Source: Desulfobacula sp.
Lineage (GTDB): Bacteria; Desulfobacterota; Desulfobacteria; Desulfobacterales; Desulfobacteraceae
Direction of reading: 5' to 3'
Assembly: GCA_018702715.1 (NCBI GenBank)
Contig: JABIYQ010000577.1
Location: 1 to 17,843 of the forward strand
DNA: 17,843 bases
Positions 5,765 to 12,965 of this stretch are shown here, in pieces. A model generated the notes under the pieces. The model was not told the origin of the DNA. It did not search any database and saw only the letters and a program-made list of their open reading frames with translations. Position numbers and translations under genes: made by a program. Position 1 is the stretch's first letter; every line of letters starts with the position of its first letter.

Positions 5765-8209
5765 CTATATTTTCATTCTCAGATTTTCAGGATCATAAGG
5801 TGAACCTGAAATAACAGTTGCCGGAACGGGATTCCCCTCAACCATGATTTGGTATTTCCCTTGTTTGATCCATTCATCCGTGATGCCCTCTCGATTTTTC
5901 AGATAGCCCATGGCAACGGCTGTTCCAACTTCAAAACCATAGGCTCCCGAGGTTGTTGTGCTGATATATTCCCCATTTCTATAGATGGGTTCACTTCCGT
6001 AGAGCATTATCTTTGGATCATCCAAAGTGAACATGACAAGTTTACGAATAAGCCTGCTTTCTTTTTGTTTGACCAGGGCTTTTTTACCTATAAAATCCGG
6101 CTTGCCAAGTTTAACACCAAAACCAAGGCCTGCTTCATAGGGGTTGTCATCAGGAGTTATATCAGATTCCCAGTGACGAAGACCTGTTTCCAGACGAAGC
6201 GAGTTTACAGCCTGCATTCCAACAAGTTTTAAATCATGTTTTTTGCCTTCTTCCATAATGGCATCAAAAACAGGAACAGTAAAAAATGAGGGAATATACA
6301 ATTCCCATCCAAGTTCTCCAACATAGGACATCCTTACTGCCAGAACCTTTGCATAGGCAAGATCTATATATTGTGCCGTGCTGAAGGGAAAACCCGGGTT
6401 GGAAAGATCGGCATCTGTAAGGGCACAAAGTAGATCCCTGGATTTTGGACCCATAACGGCAAGCATGGCATAACCATGGGTTACATCTGTTATGGTACAT
6501 ACAGCATCTTTTGGAATCCTGCGTTTAATATAATCCAGGTCCCGAATGGTTGTACCGGCTGCGGTAACGATAAAAAATGTTTCATCATCAAGCCTTGTCA
6601 CTGTGACATCTGTTTCAAAGCCACCTCTTTGGTTTGTTATCGGGGTATAAACAACTTTCCCATTTTCAACGGCCACATCATTGGCACAAATATATTGCAG
6701 AACGGATTGGGCATCACGACCCTGAACCAGTAAATTGCCCATGGAGCTTAAGTCATACATACCCACACCATGTCTGACTGCCAGATGTTCCTGCTTCTGG
6801 TAAGGCAGCCAGTTGGGAGATCTCCAGTCATATTTATGGACCGGTTCCACACCTTCTGGTGCAAACCAGTCTGCTCTTTCCCATCCTGCAATCATGGAGA
6901 AACAAGCGCCATTTTCTTTAAGCCTGTCATGGACGGGAGAACAGATAACAGGTCTGGCAGTAGTTCTCTGACGATTTGGATAATGATGTTCATAAAGAAT
7001 CCCAACAGATTCAATAACCCTGTCATGGAGGTATCTGCTATTATTCTGCCAGGGGAAATACCGTCGCACATCAACGGGCCAGAGCTGTTCCTCGGGATAC
7101 CCCTGCAAAATCCACTGGGCAATGGCGCGTCCCGTTCCTGCAGAACCTGCAATACCAACAGAATTCATACCGCATCCCACAAAAAAGTTTTTAACGCCCG
7201 GGACTTCGCCCACCATAAAGGCATTATCCGGGGTAAAACTTTCCGCACAGACTTCTAAATGCCTTATCTGTGCATCTTCCAGAGCAGGAAACCGTTCCAA
7301 ACCACAGTTCATAAACACTTCAAACTGATCCCAGTCTTCAGAAAGTTCAGTAAATTTCCAGTCCTCGGGAATTCCCTTCATCCCCCAGGGCTTGGCAATT
7401 GTCTCAAAGCCACCCAGAAGAATCCCGCCGGATTCTTCTCTAAAATAGGTAACCCCGTCAAAATCCCGGATAGTTGGAAAAAACTTTTTCAATCCTTTAA
7501 TGGGGAGCGTGATGGCATGCATATGTTCAGCCGCATGAAGCGGAATACTGACATTTGCCATTTTTCCAATATCTTTTCCCCACATTCCGGCACAATTAAC
7601 AAGATACTGACATTTAACAGGCCCAAGTTCCGTGTCAACACCTGTGATCTCTCCATTTTTTGTCCGGATGTCCGTCACCTTACAATTTTCAATAATGACA
7701 GCACCACCCATTTTAGCGCCTTTGGCAAGGGACTGAGTGGCCCCTATAGGATCCACCTGGCCGTCATTGGGAAGATAAAATGAAGCTATAAGACCTTTTG
7801 TGCTCATTCCAGGCACCATGTCTTCTGCTTCCTTAAGGCTGATTTCATGCATATCTATACCAAAGGCTTTTGCCATGGCAGCACCGCGAAGCCATTCCAG
7901 CTTTCTGTCCTCTGTCTGGCAGACACCGATTGCTCCGGTTCTAACAAAATATGGATCCACGCCCGTCTCATCCCCAAGCTTTGCATAAAGTTCAGTGGCA
8001 TATTTTGCCATATTTGTCATCTCTTGATTCTGCCGTAATTGTGCAAGCAGACCAGCTGCGGCAAAGGTTGTACCACTACCCAGCTCTTTTCGTTCCAATA
8101 AGAGAACATCCTTAAATCCCATCTTGGTCAAATGATAAGCTGTACTGCATCCGACTATACCACCGCCAATAATAATGATCTGAGCCTGATCAGGTAATTT
8201 TGCTGCCAT
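5765..8209 (-). CDS. FAD-dependent dimethylglycine/sarcosine dehydrogenase-type protein with GcvT folate-binding domain
   Basis: Probably oxidatively demethylates an N-methylated glycine (dimethylglycine or sarcosine), passing the C1 unit to tetrahydrofolate in the C-terminal half. The protein is 814 residues. An N-terminal DAO domain (about 10-370) opens with the dinucleotide-binding motif IIIIGGGIVGCSTAYHL and ends with GCGMNSVGIAGSAGTGRA. The linker is followed by a GcvT (aminomethyltransferase-like) domain (about 430-700), with MYDLSSMGNLLV, D534 in RGGFETDVTVTRL and YVGELGWELYIP at 629-640, then a GcvT C-terminal barrel (about 720-810). Mammalian relatives attach FAD covalently through the histidine of a TWHAAG motif; here the same place reads TFAAAG (A50), so flavin should be non-covalent. 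The start has a strong AAGGAGG with a 5-nt spacer. It is convergent to the sulfonate cluster and looks like a separate unit. The exact substrate is not determined. Confidence 0.85.
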   Translation of the reverse strand: MAAKLPDQAQIIIIGGGIVGCSTAYHLTKMGFKDVLLLERKELGSGTTFAAAGLLAQLRQNQEMTNMAKYATELYAKLGDETGVDPYFVRTGAIGVCQTEDRKLEWLRGAAMAKAFGIDMHEISLKEAEDMVPGMSTKGLIASFYLPNDGQVDPIGATQSLAKGAKMGGAVIIENCKVTDIRTKNGEITGVDTELGPVKCQYLVNCAGMWGKDIGKMANVSIPLHAAEHMHAITLPIKGLKKFFPTIRDFDGVTYFREESGGILLGGFETIAKPWGMKGIPEDWKFTELSEDWDQFEVFMNCGLERFPALEDAQIRHLEVCAESFTPDNAFMVGEVPGVKNFFVGCGMNSVGIAGSAGTGRAIAQWILQGYPEEQLWPVDVRRYFPWQNNSRYLHDRVIESVGILYEHHYPNRQRTTARPVICSPVHDRLKENGACFSMIAGWERADWFAPEGVEPVHKYDWRSPNWLPYQKQEHLAVRHGVGMYDLSSMGNLLVQGRDAQSVLQYICANDVAVENGKVVYTPITNQRGGFETDVTVTRLDDETFFIVTAAGTTIRDLDYIKRRIPKDAVCTITDVTHGYAMLAVMGPKSRDLLCALTDADLSNPGFPFSTAQYIDLAYAKVLAVRMSYVGELGWELYIPSFFTVPVFDAIMEEGKKHDLKLVGMQAVNSLRLETGLRHWESDITPDDNPYEAGLGFGVKLGKPDFIGKKALVKQKESRLIRKLVMFTLDDPKIMLYGSEPIYRNGEYISTTTSGAYGFEVGTAVAMGYLKNREGITDEWIKQGKYQIMVEGNPVPATVISGSPYDPENLRMKI

Positions 8210-8214
8210 TAAAA

Positions 8215-8221
8215 CCTCCTT
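8215..8221 (-). promoter_or_regulatory. Ribosome binding site of the dehydrogenase gene
   Basis: Read on the - strand, AAGGAGG sits 5 nt before ATG 8209, an essentially perfect Shine-Dalgarno that fixes this start. Confidence 0.8.
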
Positions 8222-8271
8222 ACCTATTTCTTTTTTAAAACTGCATTTATATTTTGTAATTTAAACCATAT

Positions 8272-8293
8272 TTCAATATTCTATATTCAATAT
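8272..8293. repeat. Short direct repeat upstream of the dehydrogenase
   Basis: TTCAATAT occurs at 8272-8279 and again at 8286-8293, a 14-bp period in very AT-rich DNA about 65 bp upstream of the dehydrogenase start. It may overlap the promoter or a regulator site. No convincing -35/-10 pair with normal spacing was found. Confidence 0.3.
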
Positions 8294-8413
8294 CTATATA
8301 GCAACAGCCGTACCAAGAGACTCCTTTTTGTATAAGCATAGTTAACCCAAAGACATCGATAAAAAATAATCTTTAAAAAAACAATAGGTTGACAAATACA
8401 AATGCGATTATTG

Positions 8414-8451
8414 CCAAAATAAATACCCATAATAATTATGGTTTTATTTGG
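8414..8451. repeat. AT-rich dyad in the intergenic region
   Basis: A perfect CCATAAT-A-ATTATGG palindrome lies at 8428-8442, extended imperfectly outward by CCAAAATAAATA on the left and TTTTATTTGG on the right. It sits between the dehydrogenase promoter region and the toxin-like fragment. It could be a regulator binding site or part of a decayed element. Confidence 0.35.
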
Positions 8452-8493
8452 TATTACATCCCAAAAAGACAAAGTGACCCATAATTGCATCAC

Positions 8494-8661
8494 CTATACG
8501 CGATAATAACATACAGCCACCTGATCTTTAGCAGAAAGACCACCGATTTTTCTAATAATAAAGCGGCTATCTAAAGTAAAAAGCTTCATGCGAACTTTAG
8601 AAGGAGCTGGAAGGCCGGCTTTTTTTATACTGCCTGTTTTTACATCAAGCGGCTTTGCCAT
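8494..8661 (-). pseudogene. PemK/MazF-like toxin, C-terminal fragment
   Basis: A 55-codon frame beginning ATG 8661 and ending TAG 8494-8496. The stretch GSIKKAGLPAPSKVRMKLFT followed by LDSRFIIRKIGGLSAKDQ resembles the C-terminal half of PemK/MazF-family mRNA interferases, in which a glycine-leucine/alanine-proline-serine strand (GL-APS-VR) is followed by KLFTLD, a basic isoleucine-rich segment and IG-LS. The N-terminal half, which carries the conserved GxRPxLV-type strand, is absent: an in-frame TGA lies just before the ATG and no matching sequence occurs immediately upstream in another frame. The last residues (CYYRV) do not look like the family. I read this as a broken toxin gene; no antitoxin is recognisable. 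Similarity is judged by eye, so the family call is moderate. Confidence 0.5.
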
Positions 8662-8683
8662 GATGTATTTTCAGGATTCATCG

Positions 8684-8908
8684 CTACCCCCCTTTCCAGC
8701 GCAAATTGCAAAAAGCCTGGAACTTGAACAATTTGAATGGATTATCCTGTAAAGAATAAAATTTTCTCCGGCCACATGGTGTCGAGACGTCTTTTATAAT
8801 AGTCTGCCCTTTTAAATAAAGTGTTTGGGGAGTTTCTTTATAGACATAGTCTGCGGCTTGATAATTTTGAAAATCAATGATTTTATACCAGTCGGTACAT
8901 TTTTCATG
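8684..8908 (-). other. Unrecognised open frame, no normal start codon (possible gene remnant)
   Basis: A 74-codon frame runs from just after a TAA at 8909-8911 to TAG at 8684-8686. It contains no ATG or GTG, and the only TTG lies near its end. Its translation, including DFQNYQAADYVYKETPQTLY and LKGQTIIKDVSTPCGRRKFY, has a protein-like composition, with mixed charged and aromatic residues and no long repeats. I do not recognise the family. It ends 22 nt upstream of the toxin-like fragment in a different frame, so both may be parts of one decayed locus. It may also be chance open sequence. Confidence 0.3.
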
Positions 8909-8918
8909 TTACACATTT

Positions 8919-8957
8919 CTCTCAAAAAAGTTTAACTTCGATTACCTTTTTTGAGAG
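8919..8957 (-). terminator. Perfect 12-bp hairpin downstream of hsdM (possible terminator)
   Basis: CTCTCAAAAAAG at 8919-8930 and CTTTTTTGAGAG at 8946-8957 are exact reverse complements with a 15-nt loop. It lies about 55 nt past the hsdM stop in the direction of transcription, so it is well placed to end the defence operon. The T-run is inside the stem rather than after it, so it is not a textbook intrinsic terminator. The symmetry is certain; the role is inferred. Confidence 0.5.
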
Positions 8958-9011
8958 TGGTCATTTCAATTTTTGAATGTTTTTTTACTTCATTTAATAA
9001 AAAGGACGTTC

Positions 9012-10508
9012 TTACCTGTCACCGGTTTCTTGTTCGTTTAAATCTTCAGATATTTCTCGAAAAAGTTCAAGGGCTGCCTCAAGGTCTTCGACAATTTCCT
9101 GAGCAATGATTCCGGGATCAGGAAGGTTTTCCGACTCTTCCAGGCTGTCGTCTTTGAGCCAGAAAATATCGAGGCTTGCTTTGTCCCGATTGACAAGGTC
9201 ACTATAGTCATATGCGCGCCATCTACCATCTTGGTTTTTTTCTGTCCAAGTGGGAGTACGTTTATTTCTATTTTTTGGATTATAACACTTTACAAACTCA
9301 TCAAGGTCTACTCGTTTTAAAGGATTTATTTTGAGTGTAAAATGTATATTTGTTCGAAGATCATAAATCCAGAGTTTCTTTGTCCAAGCGTTTTCAGAGG
9401 CAGGTTTTCGGTCAAAAAAGACAACATTTGCTTTTACACCCTGGGCGTAAAACAAACCGGTTGGCAGACGAAGGAGTGTATGGACATCGCATTCATCCAT
9501 GAGTTTTTTGCGGATCTGTTCTCCTGCCCCGCCTTCAAAAAGGACATTATCTGGTACAACAACGGCTGCTCGGCCATTCTGTTTAAGCAATGTTTTGACA
9601 TGCTGAATAAAGTTGAGCTGCTTGTTTGAAGTGGTTGACCAGAAATCATCTCGCTCAACAATATCTTTTTCTTTTGTAACCTTACCATTTTCTCCAACAA
9701 TGGTTGTACTGCTTTTTTTACCAAAGGGAGGATTCGTTAAAATCAGATTAAAGCGATCACCTGGATCTGCTGCCAAGGAATCCGATACCATAATTGGAAG
9801 GTTCTCATCACTTCCGATACCATGCAGCATCAGATTCATGGCACAGAGTCGGGCAGTGCTTTGAACCAGTTCCCAGCCTTTAAATGTTTTTTCTTTAAGA
9901 CTTTTCTTAACTGCCTTGGTCATATTTTTATTTTCAGTGACAATATAATCATGGGCCGCAAGGATAAAACCGCCAGTGCCACAGGCTGGATCGCAAATGG
10001 TTTCACCAGGCTTTGGATTCATAACATCAACAATCGCGCGGATCAGGGGCCTAGGCGTAAAATACTGGCCAGCACCTGTTTTTGTATCCTGGGCATTTTT
10101 CTCAAGTAGGCCTTCATAGGCATCACCCTTGACATCTGAGCCCATTATTGACCAATTTTCATTATTAATCAGATCAACAATCAGCCGCCGTAACTTGACC
10201 GGGTCCTGAAATTTATTCTGGGATTTCATAAAAATCAGCCCAAGCAAACCTTTTTCTTTCCCTATGTTTTCCAGGACATGACGGTAATGATCGAATAGCT
10301 CATCCCCATCCTTTTTTATAAGACTTTGCCAATCATACTTTTTGGGCACCATGCTTTTTTGTTTATATGGCGGTTTTGTCCTTTCATCTGCCATTTTCAG
10401 AAACAGCAGATAGGTTAATTGCTCCACATAATCGCCATAGCTCATTCCATCATCGCGCAGAACGTTACAATAGTTCCATAATTTTTGTACAATATCTGCT
10501 GGACTCAT
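9012..10508 (-). CDS. hsdM: Type I restriction-modification system methyltransferase subunit HsdM
   Basis: Adenine-N6 DNA methyltransferase subunit; with HsdS it forms the modification enzyme and with HsdR the restriction complex. The protein has 498 residues, normal for HsdM. The N-terminal helical domain starts with IVQKLWNYCNVLRDDG and TYLLFLKMADE. The segment TGAGQYFTPRPLI (144-156) precedes the AdoMet motif DPACGTGGF (173-181), and the catalytic motif NPPF is at 259-262 followed by GKKSS. These are all diagnostic and intact. It is the last gene of the operon, 22 nt after the HNH nuclease gene. GAGGA at 10522-10526 is a rather distant (13 nt) ribosome-binding site for ATG 10508. Position last in the operon, separated from hsdS by the ATPase-HNH pair, is unusual. 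The target base is inferred from the NPPF family. Confidence 0.95.
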   Translation of the reverse strand: MSPADIVQKLWNYCNVLRDDGMSYGDYVEQLTYLLFLKMADERTKPPYKQKSMVPKKYDWQSLIKKDGDELFDHYRHVLENIGKEKGLLGLIFMKSQNKFQDPVKLRRLIVDLINNENWSIMGSDVKGDAYEGLLEKNAQDTKTGAGQYFTPRPLIRAIVDVMNPKPGETICDPACGTGGFILAAHDYIVTENKNMTKAVKKSLKEKTFKGWELVQSTARLCAMNLMLHGIGSDENLPIMVSDSLAADPGDRFNLILTNPPFGKKSSTTIVGENGKVTKEKDIVERDDFWSTTSNKQLNFIQHVKTLLKQNGRAAVVVPDNVLFEGGAGEQIRKKLMDECDVHTLLRLPTGLFYAQGVKANVVFFDRKPASENAWTKKLWIYDLRTNIHFTLKINPLKRVDLDEFVKCYNPKNRNKRTPTWTEKNQDGRWRAYDYSDLVNRDKASLDIFWLKDDSLEESENLPDPGIIAQEIVEDLEAALELFREISEDLNEQETGDR

Positions 10509-10530
10509 AAATTATTTTTATTCCTCAAAA

Positions 10531-11337
10531 TCAAATAGGAGTTAATATCTTTCGAGCGGTTGTTGTGTCACTATTACATAGACAGGCAATAGCCACCCGC
10601 GAAAATTCTGCACTAGCGTTCATCATTTCACGAAGCCTTGTTCTTATATCACGTATTCTTTGTCTTTTTGTTACACTTGGGTTCTCATGAAAGCTAATCG
10701 CAAGGTTTTCACATTCATTAATCAAGTTCTCGCATGTATTCCATACATCTCGTCGCGCCTCTTGGAGGGGTTCATGAAACAGCTTAAGTTTTTCAACAGT
10801 AACTTCAACTCTCAATCGGTCCCACTCCCCACAATGATCTGAAGGGATAGCTTTTCCTTCCATATCAAATGCCAGTAGATTGGGATCGTCTTCTTCACAT
10901 GGATCAAGTAAATAATAGATTTCATCATCAATATTTTTATTGATGGACGTTGCTATGGCCGAGCCATCTCTTAATGGGAAATAGCTACCCTTTTTCCGAT
11001 TTCCAACGTTTCCACATATACGGTAGTTTAACCAATTATATGCCAACCACCAGTACCCATCCCTTTTGCTGCCATCCAGATTCTTGGCCGTAACATTTTT
11101 AGGGCGGAAATGATCAACTTCTTGATGAGAGTAAACATCTCTTGCCTCTGACATCCAGCATTTCCCATGCGAGAAAGATAACAGGAATTCTTTTATCTTT
11201 CCCCAATGTTTAGCATTATCTTTAATTATTTTTTTTCGAGCCTCATCATCAACAGCGTTAAAAAGCTCGTTTTCAAGTTCTTTTGCCTTTTCCAACCATT
11301 TGGCATCTGGTTGGACATCCCTGAATATATATCTCAC
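10531..11337 (-). CDS. HNH endonuclease, PtuB-like (Septu-type effector)
   Basis: A predicted HNH nuclease of 268 residues, likely the effector partner of the upstream ATPase. The nuclease core lies at about residues 56-122: GKCWMSEARDVYS, then EVDHFRPK with D75 and the candidate catalytic histidine H76, then YWWLAYNWLNYRICGN and GNRKKGSYFPL. The order DHFRPK, WLAY-W-N, NR-K, FPL is that of PtuB-type HNH proteins. Zinc-ribbon cysteines are incomplete: C60 and C108 are present, but their usual CxxC partners are absent. The C-terminal half (about 140-268) is mostly helical and not recognised. It starts with GTG overlapping the ATPase stop (GTGA at 11334-11337), so the pair is translationally coupled. 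The HNH call is strong; the Septu assignment rests on the pairing and is moderately sure. Confidence 0.75.
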   Translation of the reverse strand: MRYIFRDVQPDAKWLEKAKELENELFNAVDDEARKKIIKDNAKHWGKIKEFLLSFSHGKCWMSEARDVYSHQEVDHFRPKNVTAKNLDGSKRDGYWWLAYNWLNYRICGNVGNRKKGSYFPLRDGSAIATSINKNIDDEIYYLLDPCEEDDPNLLAFDMEGKAIPSDHCGEWDRLRVEVTVEKLKLFHEPLQEARRDVWNTCENLINECENLAISFHENPSVTKRQRIRDIRTRLREMMNASAEFSRVAIACLCNSDTTTARKILTPI

Positions 11338-12965
11338 GAATCTTCCTCAGAAAAAATTTCATCAAGGACATCTTCCACAGTTTTTTTTCGCACTTCTTTT
11401 TCTTCCTTGGAGAGGATTGGCTTCTTGAATTGTTTTCTTTTTGCTATAGCGTTCGCATATTCTTGATAATAAGGGTCTCGAAAGTCTCTAGTGAATCCCA
11501 ATTTAGATAATTCATCATTAAGTTCCCTAAACCTACCTTCTTCCGGTTCCGTTCTCTTCGAGCCCTTTGCATATAACATGAATCGTTCATCTAACTTTTC
11601 CAAAGTTGGAAGATCTACTGTTGAGCGAAGTCCAAAAATTTCACTTTTTAAGAGTCCTGCTATACCCATACCTCTTGGGTCATCTTCAGGTTCAAATGCA
11701 ATGATTTTTTCGACTTGTTCATTTTTAGTTCGAGCTAACACCCGCACTTGCTCTTTTACAAGACCGCCAATCACTAAAGGATCATGTGTACAAAGCAATA
11801 GCTGACTATTTGAAGAAGGACCAAGAACTTCGTTTATTTCACGGAGATAGTCATATTTCCATGCAGGATTAAGATGTGTATCTGGCTCATCAAGCAAAAA
11901 TAATGTCTCTTCATCTTTTGTGAATTTCATTAAACCCAACACGGTCAAAAGCTGTTTTTCTCCTTCACTAAGTTCTGAAAATGTAACCCGACCACCTCTA
12001 TCCTTGCGCTGGACTGTTGTTCTTACATCCTCTATCAAATCATTAATATATGTGCTCTCAAGATCACGAAAAAACTGTGTTGGCTCTTTACTATAGAGAC
12101 GAGCCAAATCTTTAAGTTTCTTTTTATCTTTAAGAAATAAATATAAGAATTCTTTTTTTTCTATCCGTTCTCGAAAATCAAGTTTGACTCGCTCTTCATG
12201 TCGAATAGGTGCAAGAGCATGATCCCACATTTGACTTAAAAATTGTTGTACTACACCTACAGCGTACCAAAAACGGTTGTCACCATGTTCACGTTGAAAT
12301 GCTGTTGGCTTGCTCTTAAACCAATAGGGCTTACTCAACACAACCAGGATCGACTCTAAATCATCAATCCCAAAATATTTATCTAAAAAATCCTGTGTAT
12401 ATTCACTTTCCTCTGCATAATACGCAAGAAGAACAAATTGGCTATATTCCGGGCGACAATAAAAAAGGCGACGTAACCTCTTACTAAGTTCAGCTTGATC
12501 TTCCTTTGGCTTTTTTGTTCCTAAAGAAATATCGTAGAAGTCTTTTGCGTGTGCATCAAAAAGTTTCTCAAGGCGGCAATCTTTTCCTGAGTAGTATCCA
12601 AATATATGCCGTGGAAGATATTTATCACTATTTTCTCTGAATTTTGCCATCGTTATTGGTTTGCCGGCAATTATAATTGATGTTGTTCTTTTAGACTTTC
12701 TCTTACCATCTAAATCATAGGTATAATATTGACCATGGATTTCAATATCATTACCGAAACAAAGATAGTTAATTTTATAATTAAATTCCGGTTGATCTCG
12801 TCCACGATCAAGAAAACGGAATATCCATACGATGGCTTCAAACAGGTTTGATTTGCCCGTGCCATTGGCACCTATTACCACGGTTGTAACTTGGTTAGAA
12901 GAAAAAATAACCTCGAACTTGTTAAGATTACGCCATTTCTCTATATTTATGCTTTTTATTTTCAT
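11334..12965 (-). CDS. AAA/ABC-type ATPase, PtuA-like (restriction-associated ATPase)
   Basis: A 543-residue ATPase related to the SMC/RecF/OLD-like ABC ATPases found in defence systems. Seen: the N-terminal strand IKSINIEKWRNLNKFEVIF, Walker A GANGTGKSNLFEA starting at residue 32, a long middle insert (about 50-320) without recognised motifs, the ABC signature LSEGEKQ at 332-338, Walker B LFLLDEPDTHLNP with E360, and the switch histidine H394 in LLCTHDPLVI. The C-terminal 100 residues are charged and end in a KK/EE-rich tail. No TOPRIM domain is evident, so it is not OLD-like. It overlaps hsdS upstream (ATGA) and the HNH gene downstream (GTGA). An ATPase followed by a coupled HNH nuclease is the PtuA-PtuB (Septu) architecture; an uncharacterised restriction-associated ATPase family is the alternative. 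No reverse transcriptase is present, so this is not a retron. Confidence 0.8.
   Translation of the reverse strand: MKIKSINIEKWRNLNKFEVIFSSNQVTTVVIGANGTGKSNLFEAIVWIFRFLDRGRDQPEFNYKINYLCFGNDIEIHGQYYTYDLDGKRKSKRTTSIIIAGKPITMAKFRENSDKYLPRHIFGYYSGKDCRLEKLFDAHAKDFYDISLGTKKPKEDQAELSKRLRRLFYCRPEYSQFVLLAYYAEESEYTQDFLDKYFGIDDLESILVVLSKPYWFKSKPTAFQREHGDNRFWYAVGVVQQFLSQMWDHALAPIRHEERVKLDFRERIEKKEFLYLFLKDKKKLKDLARLYSKEPTQFFRDLESTYINDLIEDVRTTVQRKDRGGRVTFSELSEGEKQLLTVLGLMKFTKDEETLFLLDEPDTHLNPAWKYDYLREINEVLGPSSNSQLLLCTHDPLVIGGLVKEQVRVLARTKNEQVEKIIAFEPEDDPRGMGIAGLLKSEIFGLRSTVDLPTLEKLDERFMLYAKGSKRTEPEEGRFRELNDELSKLGFTRDFRDPYYQEYANAIAKRKQFKKPILSKEEKEVRKKTVEDVLDEIFSEEDS

Larger units (their letters stand above)
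8210..9011. other. Gene-poor junction between the dehydrogenase and the defence operon
   Basis: About 800 bp without an intact gene. It contains, from left to right, the dehydrogenase leader, short AT-rich repeats, the toxin-like fragment, the unrecognised open frame, and a 12-bp perfect hairpin near the end of hsdM. No tRNA, integrase, insertion-sequence end or attachment site is visible. The pattern suggests decayed accessory DNA at the edge of a horizontally acquired defence locus; that is inference. Confidence 0.5.

Noticed and set aside
8287..8493. 68-codon frame on the - strand in the intergenic region
   Set aside because: Composition is that of translated AT-rich spacer (many I, Y, C, W), no ribosome-binding site, no recognisable motif, and it contains the AT-rich dyad.
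8588..8752. Short + strand frame beginning ATG 8588 opposite the toxin-like fragment
   Set aside because: It is antisense to the frame with recognisable PemK/MazF-like sequence and has no ribosome-binding site or family resemblance.
10531..12965. Retron or OLD-family interpretation of the ATPase-HNH pair
   Set aside because: No reverse transcriptase gene or retron RNA region is next to it, and no TOPRIM domain is visible in the ATPase.
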